The notes beneath the pieces are model-generated. The model was not told the DNA's origin and searched no databases. It was given only the letters and a program-made list of their open reading frames with translations. A stretch of DNA of 64,000 nt from Sulfurospirillum sp. (GTDB lineage Bacteria; Campylobacterota; Campylobacteria; Campylobacterales; Sulfurospirillaceae), in the NCBI GenBank assembly GCA_014859685.1, contig JACUTU010000005.1, positions 150,497 to 214,496 of the forward strand, read 5' to 3'. The position numbers and the translations under genes are program-made. Shown one piece after another: positions 28,986 to 36,327 of this stretch; the stretch's first letter is position 1; every line of letters starts with the position of its first letter.

Positions 28986-29798
28986 ATGGAAAGCAGCATT
29001 ATTAAGAAGATTAAGTCCCTCCCTCCGCTGGATGATACCATCCTAAAAATTCAACAAGTTTGCAATGATAAAAATAGTTCCTTAAACGAACTTGTTAAAA
29101 TTGTTGAAACGGATCCAATGCTTACTGCCAATATTCTCAAATCTTCCAATTCACCTTTATACGGATTTAGTCGCGAGATCAAAAATATATCCCACGCTAT
29201 ATCACTTTTTGGAATGGCAACTATCCGCGGTTTCGCACTCTCAAGCGCCATCAAACAAAATTTAAAAATAGATCTTAGCCCTTATGGCATATCAAACCAA
29301 CAATTTTTAACAATTAGCACGCAACAAAGTGCGCTCATGTTCAATTGGTACTCAAAAATAAACAAATCATTACTCGACATCTTGATTCCTGCTTCGTTTT
29401 TGATGGAAGTTGGCAAGATAATCATCTCACACGAGATCACTGAACTTGGCAAAAAAGAGGAATTTTTCTTGCAAGTGAAATCTCTTAAAACACCACTTGA
29501 ACTTTCCAATATAGAAAAAGAGTTTGTTGGTTTTTCAAACGAAGAAATCACTGCAAAAATCTTTGAAACATGGAATTTAGAATTAGAACTCGTAGAATCT
29601 ATCCGATATTGTAATGATCCGCAAAACGCACCTGAGCATATCAAAGCATATAGCACTGCATTGTTAGCTATCAAAACTTGCATTAACATCTTTGGAGCAT
29701 TCACCAACGATTCTATTGCCGCAACGCTTAGTTTGCTAGCACAAAATGAACTTGATCAAGAAATCTTTTTAGCTGCGATCGAAAAAGTCAATCAATGA
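28986..29798 (+). CDS. HDOD domain protein
   Basis: 270 residues forming one HDOD domain, an HD-related signal-output fold without the HD metal residues. Recognisable segments are IIKKIKSLPPLDDTILKIQ, LVKIVETDPMLTANILKSSN, SPLYGFSREIKNISHAISLF and ASFLMEVGKIIISHE. Such proteins are often linked to chemotaxis or cyclic di-GMP signalling. An in-frame TTG four codons earlier is possible; ATG 28986 seems better. Overlaps the rnr start by four bases. Confidence 0.85.
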   Translation: MESSIIKKIKSLPPLDDTILKIQQVCNDKNSSLNELVKIVETDPMLTANILKSSNSPLYGFSREIKNISHAISLFGMATIRGFALSSAIKQNLKIDLSPYGISNQQFLTISTQQSALMFNWYSKINKSLLDILIPASFLMEVGKIIISHEITELGKKEEFFLQVKSLKTPLELSNIEKEFVGFSNEEITAKIFETWNLELELVESIRYCNDPQNAPEHIKAYSTALLAIKTCINIFGAFTNDSIAATLSLLAQNELDQEIFLAAIEKVNQ

Positions 29799-31732
29799 AT
29801 CAATTTCTCCTCGCCCTCACTCAAGGAATGAGCGAGGAGGAAATCACACCCGAATTCCGCCCTCTTTTTCTTGAACTTCAAGGTCTGAAAGTACTTAAAA
29901 AAGTAAAAAATATTTACGAATTAGACAATCATTACCGTTTTGGCATCATAGACATTGCTTTTAGTGGTACGGGATTTGTACAAACCTTCTCACAGCAACA
30001 TTTCAAAGATCTTCTCATTGAACCCCGAGATACACATGGTGCAATGCGAGGTGATATAGTCTTAGTCAAACGCCTACATGTAAGCGACAGCAGAGCAAAA
30101 GCCAAAGTAATTTACATCATCAAAAGAGCCCATGCTTCAAGTCTTGTCTATACTAAAATGCAAGCCAAACAAATCCTTGGCATCAACATTAAAACAGGTT
30201 TAGCACAACAACTCGCGGCGACACAAAAATCACTCAAGCAACTTCCCGATGCAACGGTACTTAAAATCAGCAATGATGGTGGCGTTATAGAAGAGGTTTT
30301 GGGTGTTATGAGCGATCCGCTTGTAGATGAAAAAATTTCACTTGCACTCTATGAAAAAGTGGAGTATTTTTCAAAAGAAGCAGAGCTTGAGGCAAGTAGC
30401 CATGGAGATTTTGTAGAGCGATCGCTCTATAGCAATAGAGTTGATCTCACGCATCTTCCTTTTTGCACCATTGACCCTGTGGATGCAAAGGATTTTGATG
30501 ACGCCATCTATTTTGATGTGCAAGAAAACACACTTTATGTTGCTATCGCCGATGTGAGTGAATATCTTTTTGATATGGGAGCGTGTGATAAAGAAGCGAA
30601 AACAAGAGGCTTTTCAATCTATTTTCCACACAAATCCATCCCAATGCTTCCACGAAGTCTTAGTGAAAATATCTGCTCACTTAAGCCAAATACCGATAGA
30701 CTTGCTTTTACTTTTAAAATCAAACTTGATCCAAATTCACTAGAACCACAAAGTGAAGAGCTATTTGAGAGCATTATCCACTCCAAAAGACGCTATAACT
30801 ACGATGAGATAGATCTTTTTTTGCAAAAAGATTTCTCACAAGCCACAAGCGTAGATGATGCAATACTAAGCTATCTTTTACCTCTTGATACACTCATGCA
30901 AAGAGTTCGCACAAAGCGACTTAAAGATTCTTTTGAATTTTGCTCAAGTGAAATTCGTATGCAAGTAGATGCCAATCAAAACCTCCTTACAACCAATATC
31001 GAAACGCAAACAGCCTCACACTCACTCATAGAAGATTGTATGTTGCTTGCCAATAAAGCTGCTGCAAAACGGATCTCTTATGGCATTTTTCGCACACACG
31101 CTGAACCAACTTATGAAAAGATGATACAACTACTAGACGACCTTGTACTTGTTGGCATCAGCGTACCTTTTCACCCAAATCTTCCAGTTCTCATAAAAAC
31201 CATACAAGAAAAAGCCGATGCCTTTGATATCAGGCAAGAGGTTGATAAACTCATTATCAAATCGCAACAAAAAGCTGTATATGAGCCAGAAAATAAGGGA
31301 CATTTTGGGCTTGGATTTTCAAGTTATACACATTTTACTTCACCTATTAGGCGTTACAGTGATCTTACATTGCATAGACTGCTCAAAGCAGATTTGACTC
31401 ACAATACAAAAAGAAAGGCTTTTTTACTCAAAGGAATCGAATCGCTTTGTGAACAAATCAGCAATCTTGAGCGAGAAAGCGACAAAGTTGCATGGGACTA
31501 TATGGATCGAAAATACGCAAGATGGGCGCGGGACAATATCGGTGAAAATGTAGAAGCAATCATCATAGATATCAATAAAACACCCGTAGCAAAACTTGAT
31601 GATAAACTTAAAGGGGCTCGTATATTTTTGTTAGATGAGGATGTTGATCTTTTTGAACGCGTACTTATCAAACTCGTTGAAGCAGATATCGCTACAACAA
31701 AAATCTTTGCAAAAATTGTACGGAGATTGTGA
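29795..31732 (+). CDS. rnr: Ribonuclease R (RNB family)
   Basis: 3'-5' exoribonuclease. 645 residues, shorter than E. coli RNase R, as in other Campylobacterota. N-terminal cold-shock-like RNA-binding domain with GDIVLVKRL, catalytic RNB domain with TIDPVDAKDFDDAIYFDV (metal-binding aspartates) and IYFPHKSIPMLPRSLSENI. Later segments are LIEDCMLLANKAAA and HFTSPIRRYSDLTLHRLL. The C-terminal S1 domain is reduced or degenerate. Overlaps holA (TGATG). Confidence 0.95.
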   Translation: MNQFLLALTQGMSEEEITPEFRPLFLELQGLKVLKKVKNIYELDNHYRFGIIDIAFSGTGFVQTFSQQHFKDLLIEPRDTHGAMRGDIVLVKRLHVSDSRAKAKVIYIIKRAHASSLVYTKMQAKQILGINIKTGLAQQLAATQKSLKQLPDATVLKISNDGGVIEEVLGVMSDPLVDEKISLALYEKVEYFSKEAELEASSHGDFVERSLYSNRVDLTHLPFCTIDPVDAKDFDDAIYFDVQENTLYVAIADVSEYLFDMGACDKEAKTRGFSIYFPHKSIPMLPRSLSENICSLKPNTDRLAFTFKIKLDPNSLEPQSEELFESIIHSKRRYNYDEIDLFLQKDFSQATSVDDAILSYLLPLDTLMQRVRTKRLKDSFEFCSSEIRMQVDANQNLLTTNIETQTASHSLIEDCMLLANKAAAKRISYGIFRTHAEPTYEKMIQLLDDLVLVGISVPFHPNLPVLIKTIQEKADAFDIRQEVDKLIIKSQQKAVYEPENKGHFGLGFSSYTHFTSPIRRYSDLTLHRLLKADLTHNTKRKAFLLKGIESLCEQISNLERESDKVAWDYMDRKYARWARDNIGENVEAIIIDINKTPVAKLDDKLKGARIFLLDEDVDLFERVLIKLVEADIATTKIFAKIVRRL

Positions 31733-32715
31733 TGTATAAAAGAGATCTTGAGCGTGCTTTGCAAACCAAAACACTCCCGCAGATTATCTTTCTTTATGGA
31801 GAATGTGACTATCAAAATAACTATTTTGCACAAAAAACTCTCGCATATTGGGGCGTTACTGAAGATGAAAAACTTTCACTTTATTTTGATGAATATGATA
31901 CAAAAAGTGCCATTATGCACCTTAGTCAATCTTCTCTCTTTGGTGGAAAAAATGTTCTGCTTATCAAAACAGACAAAGATCTTAGCAAAGATGCTAAGGA
32001 GTTGATTCAATTATGTCATAAAAATAGTGATAATTTTTTCTTATACCAGTATTTTGGAGAAAGCCAAAAAGCCAAAAAAATAGCCGATAACTTTTCTAAA
32101 AAAAATAAAGCAGATTTTGTGAGATTTTTTAAGCCAAATATATCTGAAGCAATGGCGCTCTTACATGTAAGAGCCAAAGAGGTTGGATTAGAGATTCAAG
32201 GTTATGCACTTTCATATCTTTATATGCAGCACCATGAAAATCTTTCTCTTTGTGCTAATGAATTTGAAAAACTTTCTTTGCTTGATAAAGAGATTGATAC
32301 AAATGATATAGATAGATTTGTTTATGGGCTTGGGAGTGTTAGTATGGAAGATTTTATCGCAAAATTACTCAAAAAAGAGGATATACGAACAGATTTTGCT
32401 ACGCTTTGTGAAAGTGGCGTGAACGATGAAAACGACATTATTAGAGCACTTGAATTCTCCATCGTTTCACTTTTACAATTTCACATGTATATCAAAATCC
32501 ATGGAACTTTTGATGCACGAGAAATTTTAGGCTATCCCTTGCCACCACAGATAGCAGCACAAAGAGCGCAAGCGTGTATGAAGATAGATCTGATAACCTA
32601 TAAAAATCTTCTTGAATATCTATTTGTTAATGATCTCAAACTTAAAAAAGTAAAAAATCTTGATAAAAATAGTTTTTTACTCGCAACACTCATCGGGTTG
32701 CAAAAACTACTTTAA
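31732..32715 (+). CDS. holA: DNA polymerase III delta subunit
   Basis: Clamp-loader wrench subunit. 327 residues beginning MYKRDLERALQTKTLPQIIF followed by LYGECDYQNNYFA, the usual N-terminal pattern. The central part has SSLFGGKNVLLIKTDKD, then DFVRFFKPNISEAM. The C-terminal collar is helical (DLITYKNLLEYLFVNDLKLK). ATG overlaps the rnr stop; a GTG one codon upstream is the alternative. rnr-holA order matches H. pylori. Contains a perfect CTTACATGTAAG. Confidence 0.92.
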   Translation: MYKRDLERALQTKTLPQIIFLYGECDYQNNYFAQKTLAYWGVTEDEKLSLYFDEYDTKSAIMHLSQSSLFGGKNVLLIKTDKDLSKDAKELIQLCHKNSDNFFLYQYFGESQKAKKIADNFSKKNKADFVRFFKPNISEAMALLHVRAKEVGLEIQGYALSYLYMQHHENLSLCANEFEKLSLLDKEIDTNDIDRFVYGLGSVSMEDFIAKLLKKEDIRTDFATLCESGVNDENDIIRALEFSIVSLLQFHMYIKIHGTFDAREILGYPLPPQIAAQRAQACMKIDLITYKNLLEYLFVNDLKLKKVKNLDKNSFLLATLIGLQKLL

Positions 32716-32724
32716 GGAGTCAGC

Positions 32725-33570
32725 TTGCAAGATTTGAACTGGAAAGAAAACTATGCAGTTGGAGAAAAAAGAATTGATTATGAACATAAGCAACTTTTTA
32801 TCATAGCGCAAAAAGCTTTTTCTGTAGTTGGAAGCGATCAAAAGATGCAAAAAATCAAAACCATTGTGCATGAACTGATGGACTACACAAAGATACATTT
32901 TTACCACGAAGAGGAGTTTATGCAAAAAGCAAGCTTTCCAAAACTCGAAGAACATAAAAAATTACACCTTGCAATCATCAAATCTATGAATCAATTTTTA
33001 AAAACTATCAATGCAAAAACACTCTACGAAATCGAAAAGGATTTAGCACATTTTATTGAAATTTGGTTTATCCATCATATTATTTATGAAGATAAAAAAG
33101 TTCATATTTGGTTAAAATCAGCAAATCTAAGCTATAAAAATGCAACTTGGAAGAGCGAATATACCATTGGCGAAGCCACAATAGATGCGCAACATCAAGA
33201 ACTTTTTGAGATAGCTAATGAAGCATTTGCTGTCGTACAAGCAGAAGATAAAAAAGAAAAAATCAAAGAAATCATCCATAAACTTTTCACATATACGCAA
33301 GAACATTTTGCTTATGAAGAGCAATTTATGAAAACCATAAACTACAATAATTTAGATGAGCAAAAATCCGCACACCAACACATTTTAAATACACTCAATA
33401 CGCTTGTTTTACATTGCCAAGAAGCAAATATGCAAGCACTTGAAGAGAAACTTATCGAGTTTGTAGATGTAGGACTTGTGCAGCATATCGTGCAAGAGGA
33501 TAAAAAGATAGGCAAATGGTTGGTTTTTTTAGAAGATCTTAAAGAAGCAAAAAAACTCAAAGAAGTCTAA
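32725..33570 (+). CDS. Tandem-domain bacteriohemerythrin
   Basis: Cytoplasmic diiron oxygen-binding protein with two hemerythrin domains (about residues 5-130 and 141-268), 281 residues. Domain 1 has all ligands: H21, H58, E62, H77, H81, H118, D123. Domain 2 has H157, H194, E198, H217, H254, D259, but Q213 stands where domain 1 has H77. The two halves clearly arose by duplication. TTG start with AGGAG five bases upstream. Sits between holA and a cyclophilin gene. Oxygen supply or sensing, or protection of oxygen-labile enzymes, is inferred from family. Confidence 0.9.
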   Translation: MQDLNWKENYAVGEKRIDYEHKQLFIIAQKAFSVVGSDQKMQKIKTIVHELMDYTKIHFYHEEEFMQKASFPKLEEHKKLHLAIIKSMNQFLKTINAKTLYEIEKDLAHFIEIWFIHHIIYEDKKVHIWLKSANLSYKNATWKSEYTIGEATIDAQHQELFEIANEAFAVVQAEDKKEKIKEIIHKLFTYTQEHFAYEEQFMKTINYNNLDEQKSAHQHILNTLNTLVLHCQEANMQALEEKLIEFVDVGLVQHIVQEDKKIGKWLVFLEDLKEAKKLKEV

Positions 33571-33623
33571 AAAAAGTTTTCATATGCTACAATGCGTGCG
33601 AAAAATTTTTACAAGGAAACTGC

Positions 33624-34118
33624 ATGAAAAATTTAAAAGTTTACGAATACACACAAGAGGAGTTAAACAAATTCCAATATGCCACTATCGAAACAAAAAA
33701 TGGCACTATGAATATCAAACTTTTGATAAACGAAGCCCCAAATACAGTAGCAAACTTTGCAACACTTGTTAATGACGGATTTTATGATGGACTTTCTTTT
33801 CATCGAGTTATAGCAGGATTTGTAGCGCAAGGCGGTTGCCCAAATGGTACAGGTTCAGGTGGTCCAGGTTGGCACATCGCATGTGAAACAAAAACAAATA
33901 CAACAAAACATGCAAAAGGTATTCTCTCCATGGCACACGCTGGTACAAACACTGGTGGTAGTCAATTTTTCATCTGCTTTGCAAATCTCCCACATTTGGA
34001 TGGTTTGCACACTGTTTTTGGAGCGATAGATCCAAAAGACACACAAAGCCTCAAAGTCTTAGATGACATTAAGCAAAATGATAAAATAATCAAAATACAG
34101 ATCAAAGAATCCCTGTAG
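33624..34118 (+). CDS. ppiB: Peptidyl-prolyl isomerase, cyclophilin type
   Basis: 164 residues, no signal peptide, so probably cytoplasmic. Cyclophilin core: LINEAPNTVANFATLVNDGF, YDGLSFHRVIAGFVAQGGC with the catalytic Arg, GTGSGGPGWHIACE, GILSMAHAGTNTGGSQFFIC, and LDGLHTVFGAI. The N-terminal 20 residues are variable. AAGGA precedes the ATG. Ends at a bidirectional hairpin shared with the convergent repressor gene. Confidence 0.95.
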   Translation: MKNLKVYEYTQEELNKFQYATIETKNGTMNIKLLINEAPNTVANFATLVNDGFYDGLSFHRVIAGFVAQGGCPNGTGSGGPGWHIACETKTNTTKHAKGILSMAHAGTNTGGSQFFICFANLPHLDGLHTVFGAIDPKDTQSLKVLDDIKQNDKIIKIQIKESL

Positions 34119-34125
34119 TCTTACA

Positions 34126-34160
34126 TGTAGCACTTCTTATCGTCTGATAAAGGTGCTACA
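34126..34160. terminator. Bidirectional hairpin between ppiB and S24 repressor
   Basis: TGTAGCAC...TTATC pairs with GATAA...GGTGCTACA; two perfect arms (8 and 5 bp) separated by a small internal loop. It sits between convergent genes and overlaps the repressor stop. A half copy of the ACATGTAG motif lies at its left edge. Confidence 0.6.
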
Positions 34161-34815
34161 CCTCGCAAGAAAGCGTTCCTAAAACTTTTCCTAATATCCG
34201 CACATCGTTTGCATTAATTATCTCATCACTATAGTTTTTATTATCAGATACCAAAGCTACTTTACCATTGGCTTGCAACTGCAATCTTTTAATGAAAAGT
34301 CCAGCGGGTGTTGTGAGTATGTAGATACCTGTTCGACATGGGTTCGTGCTTGATCTGTCGAAGAAAACGATATCGCCATCTGTGAGTGTTGGCTCCATAG
34401 AATCGCCGATAACATTGATCGCTTCAACATTTTTCATCACACCAGCACCACCTAAATGTGCAACAAACTCCTCATCAAGTGTAATCTGTGTGCTTGCATC
34501 CTCATAATTCAAAGCCCCACCGCCTGCAGAAGCATAGATATCACGAAAATAACTAATTCGTGAGAACTTCTTTGTTTCATTATAAAGACTCTCAATGATT
34601 TGATCAAACAACAACCAATTGATAGATATCTTCCTTTTTGCACAAAATTCTAGTATCTCTTTATAGGGTATCTTGTTACGATTTTTCATAGTTGCCAAGC
34701 TGATTTGATTGATGCCCAAAGAGCTTGCAACATCCTTATCATAAATCTTACGCTCACCCAATTCAGCACAAAGAATATCTTTAATCTTATCAACTATTTC
34801 ATTGAAATTTGCCAT
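34156..34815 (-). CDS. HTH/S24 peptidase repressor (LexA/CI-like)
   Basis: 219 residues. N-terminal helix-turn-helix with DVASSLGINQISLATMKN at about 28-45. C-terminal S24 domain with the Ser/Lys dyad: S139 in VIGDSMEPTL and K176 in LFIKRLQL. A candidate Ala-Gly self-cleavage bond lies in YASAGGGALN (A97-G98). By family it should be cut upon RecA filament formation and derepress its targets. Divergent from a 34-residue ORF with shared inverted ATTGAAA boxes between. Resembles phage or stress repressors; no phage genes are nearby. Confidence 0.88.
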   Translation of the reverse strand: MANFNEIVDKIKDILCAELGERKIYDKDVASSLGINQISLATMKNRNKIPYKEILEFCAKRKISINWLLFDQIIESLYNETKKFSRISYFRDIYASAGGGALNYEDASTQITLDEEFVAHLGGAGVMKNVEAINVIGDSMEPTLTDGDIVFFDRSSTNPCRTGIYILTTPAGLFIKRLQLQANGKVALVSDNKNYSDEIINANDVRILGKVLGTLSCEV

Positions 34816-34834
34816 TTTTTATCCTTTTTATTGC

Positions 34835-34885
34835 AAATTGAAATATTATTGTAGCATATTTTCAATTTATATTACAATATTGAAA
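34835..34885. promoter_or_regulatory. Operator candidate of the S24 repressor
   Basis: AAATTGAAA at 34835-34843 and TTTCAATTT at 34860-34868 are perfect 9-bp inverted arms 16 bases apart. A third copy, ATTGAAA, is at 34879-34885. All lie between the repressor and the divergent micro-ORF, as expected for an autoregulated operator. Confidence 0.6.
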
Positions 34886-34903
34886 ATTTTATGGAGATTT
34901 ACA

Positions 34904-35008
34904 ATGAAAACAATTTTTCTAAAAAGTAGTTATACACTCAAAACAATCAATGATTATTTTGACAGGCTTGAGCAACAAATGCTTAAAATTAGCAATATCT
35001 TGTTTTAA
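34904..35008 (+). CDS. 34-residue ORF divergent from S24 repressor
   Basis: MKTIFLKSSYTLKTINDYFD begins a short polypeptide with ATG preceded by GGAG seven bases upstream. It is directly downstream of the ATTGAAA boxes. Sequence suggests helix (FDRLEQQMLKISNILF). No family recognised. It could be a regulated small protein or a chance frame; position and ribosome site are the only support. Confidence 0.45.
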   Translation: MKTIFLKSSYTLKTINDYFDRLEQQMLKISNILF

Positions 35009-35043
35009 ATTAAGTTATCTTAAAAGAAAGTTATAGTAAAATC

Positions 35044-35083
35044 CGCACCTATTCTTAAATATCCTTACTCTACTTGTAGGGTG
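35044..35083 (+). promoter_or_regulatory. Possible S6:S18 autoregulatory leader of rpsF
   Basis: Just before rpsF, CCG is followed by CACCTA (35046-35051), which can pair with TAGGGTG (35077-35083) leaving one bulged G. A CCG element next to such a stem recalls the conserved S6:S18-binding leader known upstream of rpsF in many bacteria. Weak evidence by eye. Confidence 0.35.
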
Positions 35084-35102
35084 AAATCCAAAAGGAGAAA
35101 CA

Positions 35103-35504
35103 ATGACGCGACATTATGAGTTGCTTTTTGTGCTTAAACCAACACTTGTTGATGAAGAAGTACAAGCAAGGATTACTTTTCTAAAAGAAACTTTAGAAAA
35201 GAATGGTGCAGAGATATCTGCTTTCCAAAATATGGGAACAAGAAAATTAGCCTATAAAATTGAAAAATTTGAAAGAGGCTATTATGGAGTTTTCTACTTT
35301 ACAGCCCCAAGTCTCGCTATCGGCGAAGTTGAACGAAATATCCGTATCAATGAAGATTTTATCAAATTTATGAGTGTCAAATACGAAAATCAGAAAGAGC
35401 TCAGACACTGGAATAAAATAGTTGAAAAATGCAACAAGCAAGTTACAACTACACAACCAGTTGATGCACCAGTCCAAGAAACAGAGGCAAGCCCAGAAGC
35501 CTAA
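35103..35504 (+). CDS. rpsF: Ribosomal protein S6
   Basis: Small-subunit protein that pairs with S18. 133 residues: MTRHYELLFVLKPTLVDEEV start, NMGTRKLAYKIEKFERGYYG and NIRINEDFIKFMSVK core, then a Thr/Gln/Pro-rich tail beyond the usual domain. AAAGGAG before the ATG. First gene of rpsF-ssb-rpsR; S6 and S18 made from one mRNA match their joint role. Confidence 0.98.
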   Translation: MTRHYELLFVLKPTLVDEEVQARITFLKETLEKNGAEISAFQNMGTRKLAYKIEKFERGYYGVFYFTAPSLAIGEVERNIRINEDFIKFMSVKYENQKELRHWNKIVEKCNKQVTTTQPVDAPVQETEASPEA

Positions 35505-35518
35505 CCAAAGGAGCCACC

Positions 35519-35983
35519 ATGTTTAATAAAGTTATTTTAGTTGGAAATCTAACAAGAGATTGTGAATTGCGTTACGCACCAAGTGGTAGTGCTGTTTGTA
35601 GCACAGCAATTGCAACAAATAGAAAATACAAAAACCAGATGGGCGAGCAAAAAGAAGAAGTTTGTTTTGTGGATATTACCTTTTTTGGTCGCACAGCAGA
35701 GATTGCAAATCAATATCTCGGTCGTGGGAAAAAAGTTCTTATTGAGGGTCGTCTCAAACTTGATCAGTGGACAGACCAAAGTGGAGCCAAACGCAGCAAG
35801 CATAGTGTTCAAGTAGAATCACTGCAAATGCTTGATGGCAAAAATGATGGTAATACTTCAGCACCAAGCAATGGAGGATATCAAAATCCAACAAGCAAGC
35901 CACAAACACCGACTTATACAAACAAACATGATGGCAATGATATACCTGACATCGACATCGATGCAGATGAAATACCATTTTAG
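35519..35983 (+). CDS. ssb: Single-stranded DNA-binding protein
   Basis: 154 residues. OB fold at about 1-108: MFNKVILVGNLTRDCELRY, VCFVDITFFGRTAEIANQYL, GKKVLIEGRLKLDQWTDQSG. Gly/Asn/Pro-rich linker follows. The acidic tip DADEIPF is the protein-docking tail. Lies between rpsF and rpsR, standard order. AAGGAG upstream. Confidence 0.98.
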   Translation: MFNKVILVGNLTRDCELRYAPSGSAVCSTAIATNRKYKNQMGEQKEEVCFVDITFFGRTAEIANQYLGRGKKVLIEGRLKLDQWTDQSGAKRSKHSVQVESLQMLDGKNDGNTSAPSNGGYQNPTSKPQTPTYTNKHDGNDIPDIDIDADEIPF

Positions 35984-36002
35984 CATATAAAGGATTTTAC
36001 AA

Positions 36003-36269
36003 ATGGCACCAGAAAGAAGAAAATATGCTCGCAAATATTGCAAATATTGCGAAGCAAAAATAGAGTTTATTGACTATAAAGATACAAAAATTTTAAAACA
36101 TGCACTCTCTGAGCGTTATAAAATTATGCCTCGTCGTCTAACAGGTACTTGTAAAAGACATCAAGAGATGGCTGAACTTGCTATCAAACGAGCAAGACAT
36201 ACAGCACTCATTCCTTATGTAGTTGATACAAGAAATGTTGTTGCACATCCATTTGATCAACTCCAATAA
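36003..36269 (+). CDS. rpsR: Ribosomal protein S18
   Basis: 88 residues: [20 protein letters not shown] start, [20 protein letters not shown] middle (matching the conserved D-x-x-x-L-x-x-F-x-x-x-x-G-K-I-x-P-R-R pattern), [20 protein letters not shown], and LIPYVV. Three N-terminal/central cysteines suggest the C+ type. Last gene of the rpsF operon, ends at a strong terminator. Confidence 0.98.
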   Translation: MAPERRKYARKYCKYCEAKIEFIDYKDTKILKHALSERYKIMPRRLTGTCKRHQEMAELAIKRARHTALIPYVVDTRNVVAHPFDQLQ

Positions 36270-36290
36270 GACTTACATGTAAGCTTCAAA

Positions 36291-36327
36291 GGGAGTGACA
36301 CGATTATCGTGTCACTCCCTTTTTTTA
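36291..36327 (+). terminator. Rho-independent terminator of rpsF-ssb-rpsR
   Basis: Perfect stem GGGAGTGACACGA / TCGTGTCACTCCC around TTA, followed by a run of seven to eight Ts. The strongest intrinsic terminator in the window. It touches the stop of the convergent lon gene and may work for both strands. A CTTACATGTAAG palindrome lies 15 bases upstream. Confidence 0.92.

Noticed and set aside
34156..35008. Prophage remnant around the S24 repressor
   Set aside because: Neighbours are hemerythrin, cyclophilin and ribosomal genes; no integrase, structural genes or attachment repeats were seen.
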